From positions 124,001 to 188,000 of the forward strand of contig BDSL01000007.1 in NCBI GenBank assembly GCA_003116995.1: a DNA stretch of 64,000 nt, given 5' to 3'. Under the pieces are notes generated by a model. That model saw only the letters and a list, made by a program, of their open reading frames with translations, had not been told where the DNA came from and searched no databases. The translations under genes were made by a program, and so were the position numbers. The DNA is from Yamagishiella unicocca. Taxonomy: Eukaryota > Chlorophyta > Chlorophyceae > Chlamydomonadales > Volvocaceae. Shown one piece after another: positions 1 through 14,191 of the stretch (positions are counted from its first letter, which is position 1; each line of letters starts with the position of its first letter).

Positions 1-75
1 AAACTCGCCCGAAACCTCCCGGGGGCGCTCCGAACCCTCCCCCTCCGAACCCTCCGCCTTCCTGCCTGCCTGCAG

Positions 76-1634
76 GTTCCGATCGCTTCCCATCCCGCGG
101 CTCTGTCCGCGCGGCTTCGTGCTGGTGTGGGCTCACAAGGGGCTGCTGCAGGCGGTGTGCCGGGCGCTGTCCAGCTGGGGCTACGTGTACGTCGAGAACC
201 TGACTTGGGTGCACCTCACACCCGCCAACGCCATCTCGGGGCAGCCGGGCCGCCACTTCCGGCGCAGCCACTCCACGTTGCTCATGTTTCGCAGGGAGGG
301 TGGGTGCGGAGGGTGGCCAGCTGGGAAGGGGAGGGGCAGGAGCGCGGCGCCATGAGGGGGAAAGTGGGCGAGGGAGGGAGGGAGGGAGGGAGGCAAGGAA
401 CGAGGGGAGCTTTTTGCTAGGGTTTTCGACACCCCCCCGTAACTGCTGGTGTTGGAGCACCTGTTGACGACCGCCACATGCACGGCCTCATCCACCACCG
501 TCGCCACCATCACGACCACGTGCCATACCAACCGCCGCCCCTCCCCACCCCGCAGGCGAGGGTCGCGACATCGAGCTTCGCCACCAGCGCAACCCGGACG
601 TGGTCTTCGATTGCATCCGCTGCCTGCCAGGTGGGTTATGGGCGGTCGGGGGAAGGCTCCAGGAGTGGCCCGGGTTGCAGTCGTACTATGCTCTCCGCAT
701 ACCCGCATAGGCATCCCGTGTTGGTGGGCTTTCTAGGCAACGCATGCCCATAAACTGAATTCAACCGCCGGGCCATCTCCAACCTCCTGTCACGGTAATT
801 TAGACTCTTGTGGCATGGACTCCTCCCTTCCTTACCTGCTACCTCCTCCCTCTGCGGCGGCCAGGCGGTGACGGCTGGGATCTGCCCGCCGAGGTATTGA
901 CCACCATTGAGACCATGCTGCCGGCTAGCAAGGGAAGCTTCTTGGAGCTGTGGGCCCCCAAGGGGCATCGCAGGTGGGCGCCGACACAGCAGGGCGGGAT
1001 TCGGGGAAGACCCGTGGATGCCCGAAAAACCCGTTTAGAACAGACGTTTTGAGATGCAGGGCGGGAGGGGTGCTGCTGGTGCTGCTGCGGGACGGCAGGG
1101 GGGTTGAACTACAGCGGTGGGGCTAAAGGATAATCCGCGAATCCACGGCCGACAAACCAAGGGCGATGAAGACCTGTGGGGGACTCAACAGGGATTACCC
1201 GGGTATCCGTCTCGTGTGCAGTCGGGGGGGTAGGTTCGGCATGGCGCTGCGCATGTGGGTGTGGGCCTTATGCCCTCATTATGTGGGTGAGTGGGCGTTA
1301 TACCCTCATTATGTGGGTGCGGCTGCCTGAGGGACGCAGCAGGCGGCGTGGGGATTATTTAAATAGAGGGGATAGGCACGAGGAATCCAACCTCCCTCCC
1401 TCTCGCTATTTTTCTTTCGTGCAGGGGTTTTTCCTTGCAACCTCCCTCTCGTGACGTAGCGCTGCACTTGATCCCCGCCTGAAACCCAACCACGTAACCG
1501 AACCTAACCCTAACCACGTAACCTAACCTAGCCACGTAACCTAACCTAATCCCGCTGCCCGGGTTTCCTCTCTGCCCCCCGCTGCCTGGTCGCCTGGCAG
1601 GTCCGGCTGGGACCACATCTGTGAGGTCAAATAG
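76..1634 (+). CDS. MT-A70 family adenine N6-methyltransferase, 3' part (5' end outside window)
   Basis: Exons read as 76-299, 556-630, 865-973 and 1601-1634, all joining in phase. The first exon encodes RSLPIPRLCPRGFVLVW, then a WGYVYVENLTWVHL segment; later exons give GRDIELRHQRNPDVVF, SFLELWAPKGHRR and a short last exon reading SGWDHICEVK-stop. The order LPIP..., WGY...WV, H/R-rich loop, FLELWAP..RRxGW matches the C-terminal half of MT-A70 methyltransferases (METTL3/METTL14/METTL4 group), which add a methyl group to the N6 of adenine in RNA or DNA. The catalytic DPPW motif would lie upstream of base 1, so the subfamily and activity cannot be judged. The last exon is short and was chosen because it restores the RRxGW ending in phase; without splicing the frame would run into a dispersed repeat and stop near 1052. 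Confidence 0.75.
992..1059 (+). repeat. Module A copy, sense, near 5' splice site
   Basis: Head GGGCGGGATTCGGGGAAGAC, then CCCGTGGATGCCCGAAAAAC and a TTTTGAGATGCA tail. It begins about 18 bases inside MT-A70 intron 3 (donor at 974), with its head toward the exon. Confidence 0.75.
1119..1171 (+). repeat. Module D copy, sense
   Basis: Core GGATAATCCGCGAATCCACG followed by GGCCGACAAACCAAGGGCGA. The same text recurs near 22394 and 44440, and partly near 41169 and 62180. It lies in the first half of MT-A70 intron 3. Confidence 0.7.
1405..1450 (-). repeat. Module A copy, antisense, in 3' half of intron
   Basis: On the minus strand it reads GAGGTTGCAAGGAAAAACCC and then CTGCACGAAAGAAAAA. It is the inverted partner of the module at 992-1059 in the same intron, with its head toward the acceptor at 1600. 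Confidence 0.7.
1501..1552 (+). repeat. CCTAACC-type array upstream of an acceptor
   Basis: Repeats of CCTAACC and CACGTAACCTAACCTA, 50-100 bases before the last MT-A70 acceptor at 1600. CTAAC matches a branch-point consensus. Confidence 0.6.
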
Positions 1635-2992
1635 GCCGGTGCAGTGTGGCGCGGTGGGGTGCTGTGCGGTGCCGTGGCTTGTGGCGGGGTGCGGTGGGGT
1701 GGGGTGTGGAAGGGTGCCACATGCAGGAGCGCGCAGCTGGGTTGGGGCCGAGGGGTGCAGGTGGGCATCTGGCGGGCACGGGATGTGAGGCTCGAGGTTG
1801 GGGCAACAACGACGATTGGGCTCTGGTAAGAGACCCACCGCATTTCGACCGCTCCGAAACCCTAGCAGCAACAGTTACGGAAGCAGCATCTGACCTATTG
1901 TGCGTCCAAGCCTTGCGCTGCGGGATGGGGGGGGAGGGCTGGCGCGGGGCCTGGGCGCTGCGGTGCAGGAAGCCCCGGTGACTGACAGCAGGGGCGAGGG
2001 CATCACCGTTCGGTGTGCCGTACATAGTCGTACGGTTTGTCAGGCATTGGGTGTGCGGTGATTTGAGGTGTGATGCGGCGGAGTGATTCGAAGGAGCGAA
2101 TGAGCGTGAGGGGAAAAAGGGCGGGAAGGGGATTAAGGATGGGTGGTACTGTCAAGGGCTGGGCAAGAAGGGAGACGGATTAGCAGGACCCGCTGATTCC
2201 GTATCGTGAGCTGAGTTTGAGTGCGTCGACAGCGGGCGGGGAGGGGGAGGAGGGGTTGTGCAAAAAAAGAACTGTTTACGCGACGTGAGGAAGGGGGGTG
2301 GGGCCTGGATCTCCGAGTGGGTTGGCTCGCAGTGGGTCGGTGGGTCAGGGCTGACGTGGGAATGCCAATGGGGCGGAGCGCCGTGTTGCTACATCCTGGA
2401 GGCGGCGGGTGTGCGTGTAACTTTTGTTGCGAGCAACAAGAATCGAAAACGCCGCCGCGATTGCGCGGCGGGTGTTGCGGGTTTGCATAGGGCCCGCCAG
2501 TCGGAGGGCGAAATCCTCTCCATAGGACAGCCGTGCAGTTGGTAGTCGGTGAATGCCGGATGGCAGAATGGCCGCTGCTGGCTGAGGAAGAGGGCAGGGC
2601 GTCACAGAGGTTTTCGAGGGATGCGCGCCCTAGGGGAGCGCAGCACGTAATTTGGGTAAGAGGAACAGTCGTTGTGTCCTAGTGATGACGTGGCGAGCCA
2701 GAGGAGGCAGAGAGTCGCCAACGGTCGAATTTGGCCAGCTGGCCCCTTTCATGAGACTACACATTGCGCCACAATACGGTAATCGATGGGGAATGCTTCG
2801 CTGCCGTGCGGAATGGTTCAATCGCTGATGCTGCGCGATCAGGCGTAACCATGCCACGAATATGGCCGGTTTTATCGTACTGTAACCCGTACTACTGGAT
2901 CGGACAGCCTTTCTTATGCTGGTTGGTGTAGTGTGCGAAGAGCAAGCACTATTTACAGGCTGATCGTGGCGCTTTGTAATCAAGCACTAACC
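1635..2992. other. Intergenic stretch, no gene seen
   Basis: Holds the MT-A70 3' flank (G-rich GTGCGGTGGGGT runs at 1640-1720) and the promoter side of the next gene. Short open frames show no family features and no in-phase exon chain. Confidence 0.5.
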
Positions 2993-7001
<4,009 letters not shown>

Positions 7002-7773
7002 CAGAGGGAGGGGAAGGGGACAGCGTTGAGGGCGGAGGCCATTGCACGGTGACAGTGACGGTGCTGTTGGCGGTAGTGGCAGTGGTTGCGGCCGCAGCAG
7101 ATGAAACTGGCGGTAAACTGATGGCGGTACGATGATAACCCAAACTAGAGGGCTCCACAAAATCGTCGCACCACGTGATGTACGGACGTACAACGGGCCG
7201 GAGAAGACCGTGGCAGTGGTGGTGGCAGTGGTGGTGGCAGGTAATGGTGGGCATGCGTGGGTGTGTATGTGGTGTGGCATGCCATCCGCTTGCAGACTGG
7301 TGTGGTGAGCCACCGCTCGAAGCCACGAAGCTCCAAGCTGTGCGCTCCGAAGTTGGCGGAACTACGGTGTGGGTTGAGTGATGCAGGGAAGAGGGAAGGG
7401 CTGAGAGGGGACGAGGTCCGGTGCTGGGACTGGGGAGGGTGGTGGTGAAGCGGTAGGTCGGTTGGTGGTTGGGCTGTGCGTCTGGTAGCGGCGAACACGT
7501 GGGCAAAAGGAACAGTGGCACTGCGCGCGAGGCTGGACTAGAAAGAGGACTGAGTAGCCTTCAGGACGAAGCCGTCCAATTGTACATACGGTAGTGCACA
7601 GGCCTAGTGATGGAGGTTTTAGCAAGCGTGCGATGCCGTAGAAGAGGTATGGTGCGCTCCGTATGCCGCGTAATGCGTGGCTTCCGCAGCATTGAGCCAG
7701 GGGGTGGATCGCCAAGTTGGCCATCGCCTGTAAGGGGAAAGGAGCGGCACCGCAAGGCCACGCGAGCAACATG

Positions 7774-7778
7774 TGTAA
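7774..7778 (+). terminator. Putative TGTAA poly(A) signal of the orphan gene
   Basis: TGTAA, the usual volvocine poly(A) signal, 770 bases past the stop; another TGTAA lies at 7729-7733. Confidence 0.35.
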
Positions 7779-8762
7779 GGGTTTTGGACCGCGAGCTGAG
7801 GCAGCCACTGCATGGTGGGGCGGCGGCCTGGGTCGCAAGCGGATGCCGGGCGAGTGCTTGCTGGAGTCCAGTGCATCGGCACTAAGGGACGTATGTCGTT
7901 ATGTATCGTCCGTGCGCTTTCGTCGCTCAGCGGTAGGCGCGCGAAACGGGAGCCGGGAGGGACCGACCTGGCGCAGGCATTCCCAGCCGTCCTTGAAGCA
8001 CCCTAACGTACGTACTACACTGCCGGCCCTAGTGTAACGCGTCTGCTGTTTCGCAGTGCAGCCGGGGTCTACGCTTAAGGCGACGGGCGCCTCTTGGTTC
8101 AGGTCCCGGAAGAGGCCATGACTTGCGCTTCGTGCGGCGTTCAGCTGCCTAAACCCTAAACCCGGTGTCCCTGCAGCCCGAGCCCCTGCGCCTCCGTCGG
8201 TGTTGACATAATCGGGACTGCTGGCTGGCTGGCGTCGTCCTGGCATCGCATCGCGACCGGGGCCAGCATGCGTCCCGGTCAAGATTGAAGGGTCGTTAGC
8301 GTGATGTAATACAAATAGTACATGAACCGGCACCAAGATGTATACCAGTAGACGTGACCATGCATGACGGTGGTAGGAGGGACTCCCAAACCTGGAATAC
8401 CCTAGAATATTTTAATGCTAACCCTCCATGCTTGGTTCCGATAACAGTTGGAATCGTGGAAAACATAGTTTGGGGCAAGTGTCCATCGATGGTGCACCCA
8501 TGGGGGACCTCGCGGCGCATCCTGCACGAATTTGGTCGCACGATGCGGCCGACTCGTGGAGTTACAGTCGAGAGGCAGCCAAGTCAATCAGAAGCCAGGC
8601 AGTCAATATCAGTCAGTGCCAATCAATTGCAATTAGGAAGTGCAAACAATCAGGGAGGGTGCAGTAAGCCAGGGAGGTGTTTGAGATGCAATTTAGTGTG
8701 GTCAATGAGAGGCAGTCAGGTGCGCAGTTGGACACATGTTGGCGACGTCTGTTGGTGGTGAG

Positions 8763-8767
8763 TTACA
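8763..8767 (-). terminator. Putative TGTAA poly(A) signal of the LCIB-like gene
   Basis: TGTAA on the minus strand, about 990 bases downstream of the stop. Volvocine 3' UTRs of this length are common, but other sites are possible. Confidence 0.3.
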
Positions 8768-9753
8768 GCAGGTTATGACTACACGCCAGTGTGTCACAAA
8801 GAGCACAGGCGTCGCCCACCCACGGAGGCCGATCCGCACCAGCCTCCATCCCCGCGTAACTCGTTTCATTCAAACGAGCTAAACGCATGTCTGCAGTGTC
8901 AATATTAATTTGACCTCTCCAACGTCTCTTCCAAGACTTTGCACACACACATGCCCTTTGAGCAGCATAAGGCTTTAGGGGCATGTCCCTCATTATACCG
9001 CACGGAAACACTCCGCCACTAAGTCTCACGCACCACGGCAAGTGGCCGTAACGACAAAAAATGCCGACAGGCTCTCCCAGTCCCCTCAGCCCACGCAATT
9101 TCGCCAGGGTGATCACCCTCGCGACTCCAAGTAACGTACACTTCATATTCATCTGTCGCGCCGCAACACAGCGCATCTATTTATATCCTCCAAAACGAGT
9201 CACTATGGTCAAGGCACACAGCACACCAAAGCAATAGGTAGACGACTCCCACATCGTCGCAGGGAAAAACTCCAATTGCATGTGAGTGCCTGGTGCGTTA
9301 GTGCGAGCCCATTTGCTCGAGATGGAAGTAGTCAAATATGTCAGGATGAAGTCAAACTGGTCCGCAGCAAGATGCGCTCAAACGAGTCATGCTGCCAGCC
9401 GTGCAACGCAGCAACTACAGGCCCCAATCGGTGGGCCATCACCGCAAGCAACGGCGGGCCATCACCACGCCTTCCTGCGCTGTGCTCGTATCCCGAACAC
9501 CCAAAGCGGCTTGCTAGCTGGCGTTGGCAACCGGCGGTTAAATGCATCAAATGGTTGATGATGTGGCAGACAGCAGATGCTGCAGCTCCCGCAGATGCCC
9601 CGGAATATCCCCTTGGGACATCCAACCTGACTCCCATCCAGCGGCAGCGCCGTTGTTCACCATTGTCCGCTCCCGCTCCCGTACGCAGCCGCGGCCATGC
9701 CCAAACAGCCCAACTCATAACACATGATTGTGCGCCAGCGATGAGCCGCGACT

Positions 9754-12067
9754 TTACTTAGGGGCCTCGAACGAGGTGTGCACCGGCTCGGGCGAGTCCA
9801 TGGTGGGAGCGTTGGTGTCACGCTCAACCGACAGCAGGCGGTTGGGGTTGTTGTCCAACCGCAGGCGGCTCTGCCAAGTGGGCCACTCGAACGAGTCCGT
9901 GCTGGAGAAAGACGGCGCGTAAGCGCTGCCGTCGGTCATCAGTTGGCTGCCTCCCAGCTTGGTCATCAGGTACTCCAGGGGCACCTCGCTGATGACCGAG
10001 CCGCGCAGGCCGGCCTGGATGGTCTTGGCGGGGATGCCGTTAAAGGAGCGGGTGGACATGGTCTGGATCTGGCGGGGTGACAGGGCGGGCACCTGGGGCA
10101 GACGAAAAATGGATGGACACAGGGACGGAGGATGGAGCGGAACGGTCAGTGAGCGGCAAAGCTTACTCCGGGTGGAGGCTGTTGCCACCATCGAAGGGGA
10201 GGCCAGCATGCCGACCTCCGTCACGCAAGGGAGCCACACACCCCAAGTGCCGATTCAAGATTCGAATGCTAAGCCGTCACTTTAGTTCACAAGGTCACGA
10301 GGTACACTATACGTGAAACAGGCAGCGTTCTGGAGCAAGGCGAGGTGATGCTCGGTAGCGGGGAGTGTGCCGTACCTGCGGCAGGTCGATGTAGGTCTTG
10401 AGGCCGTTGACAACGGTGTAGGCCTTAGCGGGGGCCACGAACTCGATCGAGGCGTCGCCGCTCTCCGTGAGCTCCTTGCCCCAGTTGTGAATCTGCACAC
10501 CGGTGATGACGGCGTAGTCCGCGATGGAGGGGTCGACCGCCTTCTCGATCAGGTACTCCAGGTCGTCGGTGATTGTGCGCTCAGCAACCTGAGGGGGTCG
10601 CGGCGAGGAACACCGAAAGAAGTCGTCAGCAACAACGCCTTTCGCATCACGAAGAGCGGCAGAAGACATCCCAGTCCGTCCACAAACTGCAGCCTCCTAA
10701 TAAGGGGGGGGGGACAGCTCCCGGGCAACGCTGCTGCCTCCGCAACGGGGTCGTTAGCTGCCCACCTGGGTCAGGGCGGGCAGGTCCAGCTTGGCCACCT
10801 CCAGCTTCTCGTAGCGCACGCGGCGAGCCAGGCGCTGCTGCAGGATGGTCAGCTCGGGGTCGAGCGGGTCGTGCACGCCCGGCACCTTGCAGCTGCGCTC
10901 CACGCCCTCCACCTTGAATGCGTTCAGGATGGCCAGCAGGGCACCGCAGGCGCACGACTGCTTCGGCCGGCCCGGGCGGGACAGGGCGCCCATCTCGCCA
11001 TCGCTGTTGATGGCGATGTGAGGGAAGGCGAAGAAGACGTAGCGCTCACGGCCACCCTGAGGGCATGAAATGGGGTTTGGAAGGGGAGAGAGGCGCGTTT
11101 CGTCGGCGTTTGATTCGGTTGGGTGCGATGTGCGATGCTGACGGTGACAAGCAACTTAGCCGTTAGCGAAATGCTAGAGGTTTGCTGTACTGCTGTAAGG
11201 CAAAATTCCAGCACACGCACGACTCAGCCCGAATTCTTACGTTGCACACGGGGGAGTGGCTCAGGCCGGCCTTCATGCCGGTCACACCGCAGGTCAGGAC
11301 ACCGCCTAGACCGTTGGTGTTGAACGAGGAGCCGAAGATGGCCTCAATCTTGTCCTTCAGCACTTGCGTAACCTCATCGCGGCAAAGGTTGGTCATGGCT
11401 GCAAAGAAATGTAGAAGCACGGTAAGGTACAGAAAATCAGGAGTACACGCGACCATGCAGCTGCCAGTACAACTTCAAGACCATGCCCTACAGCTATCAG
11501 GATGCTCACCAATGGTGTTGTCACCAGTGAAGCCGAAACCAGCCAGAGCGACCTGTAGGCAGGCAAGCGCGTCCGCATTAGGTCCCAATATCCACACACA
11601 TGGTATGAGCTCGTTATCCTCACCTCGACGCGGCCCATGAAGTCATCAACGCCCATGGACGACGGGAAGTACCTGAAAAACAAAAGTTCGTAGCCCGTTA
11701 CTGTCAGGCTGATTACCGTCGGTCGCGGTGCAGAAACCGCGCATGCCAACAAAAGCTATGAAAACCTATATTGAGCAGCACTTTCTCGCAACACTAACCT
11801 GATCATTTCCCCATGGCGCTGGGAGAAGTTGCGCTTGAGCGGGGCGACCGTGGGAGCGACCGACGCGGCAGCGGGAGTCGCGACGGTGCTAACAGGAGCA
11901 GCCTGGGCGCGAACCGGCACGACGCCACCCTTGCTGAGTTTGCAGGTCCGAGCGTTTGACATACGGATGGGAGCGGCCACAGGTGTAGCCATCTTGCTCA
12001 TCCTGCAGCCGGAGCAGCCGCAAGCAGCCTTGCATGAAACGGTCTGGCGCTTGCCGAGGGCGAACAT
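9754..12067 (-). CDS. LCIB/LCIC-family low-CO2-inducible protein (beta-carbonic-anhydrase-like fold), plastid
   Basis: Seven exons on the minus strand: 12067-11799, 11672-11624, 11552-11510, 11398-11241, 11056-10766, 10588-10376, 10092-9754; all phases agree, giving 453 aa, close to the LCIB/LCIC length. The N-terminus (MFALGKRQTVSCKAACGCSG, then Ala/Ser/Arg-rich to about residue 80) looks like a chloroplast transit peptide. The body has the family blocks MTNLCRDEVTQVLKDKIEAI, FGSSFNTNGLGGVLTCGVTG, RERYVFFAFPHIAINSDGE and RPGRPKQSCACGALLAILNA, plus GVHDPLDPE and TITDDLEYLIEK. In Chlamydomonas these proteins surround the pyrenoid and help recapture CO2. Cys126, His186 and Cys210 have the spacing expected of the zinc ligands, and Asp128 follows the Cys at +2; the +4 position is Val, where beta-carbonic anhydrases have Arg. 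LCIB, LCIC and LCIE cannot be told apart by eye. Confidence 0.9.
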
Positions 12068-14191
12068 TCTTGCTTTGGTAAAGATAGGTGATTTGGGTTG
12101 CAAGAATGAGAAGAGCGACTGACGTTTGATGACTTTACAGCAAGCGAGCTGGCTCTTTGTAGAGGTTGGCAAGACCTACAACAGTACGGCAACCGAGAAC
12201 CTCGGACCGTGGAAGGTTTCTGCATGCACCCTACTATGTGCATGGACAGTTGCATATTTAAATAACTACGGAAGCATATTTGTGTTGATGACACCTGCTG
12301 GTCGCTCGCGGAGTACTCGGGCTCAGGCAAGGGCGCGAGTTCCTGTCTTTCTGCGTAGTCCGCCCTTGGCAGTTAGTATGTGACTACAGTATGCGATAAA
12401 TATGAAAGGAACTGCGGCTCTCCGGTACCCATGTTGTATCTGTGCCTGAGGAAGTTATGAGCTTTAAGAGCATTGAGCCCACCCAACCCGTATTCGGGAG
12501 AGTTTTCGGTCGTGAATGGTAAACGGTTGTATCTGCATCCATGTCCGCAAGCCGCTCAAACTGATAGCTACTATGTGGTTCGCATGCCATGTCAGTGTGT
12601 ACATGTTCTATAAGCGACGTTCGCCTGACGCACACTTGCAGCACGCCCCTCGTAACCGGGTCAATCTATTGCTGCAAAGCATTGTGCTCTCTGGAGCAAG
12701 TGCGTAGTTGCGACCGCGTTTCACATAATGCCGATTCCGTGCGCTGCCTTGCCAACCAACACATTCGTGGTTGTTAGGCTAGCAGCGGCCCATGCGTGGG
12801 AAAGGGTGGGAGCTGGTAGCCAAATCCTACCCCACCGCAACCAATGCATCTTAACTACACTACGCACACATGCACACACGGTAAACTAGCACGCAGCCAC
12901 GCACGCTTAGGGCATAGCCATCCACACGGGGCAGAGGAAGCGGCGACCAAGTACATGCGGTTCTGCGGGCCATCGGCCTGAATGCGGACTGGATAGCGAG
13001 CGTCACCCATTGCCCACTGCTGGTCCGACCACTGGGTCATCAGGGGGGGTCCCAAAGATTGCTATGCTAACGCAGATGCCCGTACTGCAACCCCATTGAC
13101 GGCTTTGCAACCCCAGAGACGGTTTTCGATTAGGGCTATGCCTCGTGCTCAGACCGTCGAGTGGGGTGTGGTGGCGCACGGGGTCATTGCACGGTCGTTA
13201 AAATACTGTGAACGGCACCAGGCGGTACGGCCGGGCACCACAGAAGCGGTACGACGTCCTCTCAACCCACGTCCCACTCTCGACGCGTCCTCAGGGGTCA
13301 AGGCCAGTACGACTGGACCGTCCAATGCCCTTACAGGAGCATGGTGCCTAGATAAGAACCTGTAGGCTTCATCTGTCGCTCGGCCTTCTGTCCCGGAACC
13401 TTTTCGGCCCCATCCGCCAGCCCTTCCCCAAGGAGCTACCCTCGAGAACACGCACCTCAGCGCCAGTACATTTGCGCCGCATGGTTGCCCCGGCCGCCGC
13501 CACCCACTCCACTGCACCTCGGGCGCGTGCTCCGAAACCACCCCAGCCAGACCCCAGCCAGACCCCAGCCCCCCAGGCCCCATTGCCTCACCCGTTGGAA
13601 CCCGGACTCGTGGAGCCTGTGGAGGCCCTGGGACGAGACGGCGTCCAGGGTCCAGGGGGGCCGTTCCATGGTGCCCTTAAGAGCCCCTCGACCGAGAGCC
13701 AACTTGGCTCATTTTCCACCACATCTTCCACCGCACAGCAGCTACACAAACAGCAACACAAACAGCCACACGCAGCAGGCACCCCCCACCCAGGGCTTCC
13801 CTGTGGCGCTACAATGGCTGTTGGTTGGTGGCTGTTGGTTGTTGCTAGCAACGATGCCCAACGCTCCCTCTCCCCTTCCTCCCCGCCAACCCACCTCGCC
13901 CACCCGTGACCCTCTATGAACTCACTCCACTAAAAGCAGCCCCCAAATGGCCTCCCTCTAGCGCCTCTTGCCCCCGCTGCTGCATCTGCTGTTACTGCCA
14001 TCATTCCCTTGCGACCCCCCCCCCCGCTGCCGCACACCTCACAGTCGCCTCCTCTTCCTCCTCCTCCTCCTCGTCCTCGTCCTCCTCAGCACACGCCCTC
14101 ATATGGCCACCCCGCACGACCCCCGCCAACTCCGCGCGTCTCCAACCCCCCACCCACCCCGCCCCGCCCTCCTCAACCCCGGGCCGCGCTC
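12068..14191. other. Region between LCIB-like start and TIM17 stop
   Basis: Holds the LCIB-like promoter side, with an AT-rich TATTTAAATA stretch at 12255-12264 that could be a core promoter element, and the TIM17 3' flank with TTACA at 13331-13335 (TGTAA on minus). The open frames around 13470-13910 are proline-rich artefacts of GC-rich sequence. Confidence 0.45.
13331..13335 (-). terminator. Putative TGTAA poly(A) signal of TIM17
   Basis: TGTAA on the minus strand about 860 bases past the TIM17 stop. Confidence 0.3.

Larger units (their letters stand above)
7002..9753. other. Convergent intergenic region between orphan gene and LCIB-like gene
   Basis: The two genes end toward each other here. 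It holds their 3' flanks: TGTAA at 7729-7733 and 7774-7778 on +, and TTACA at 8763-8767 for the minus gene. Frames such as 9276-9761 (+) lie antisense to the LCIB-like 3' flank and show no family features. Confidence 0.5.

Noticed and set aside
8570..8660. AGTCAATCAG-like repeats suggesting a CRISPR-like array
   Set aside because: Irregular short direct repeats without spacers of constant length, and the genome is eukaryotic.
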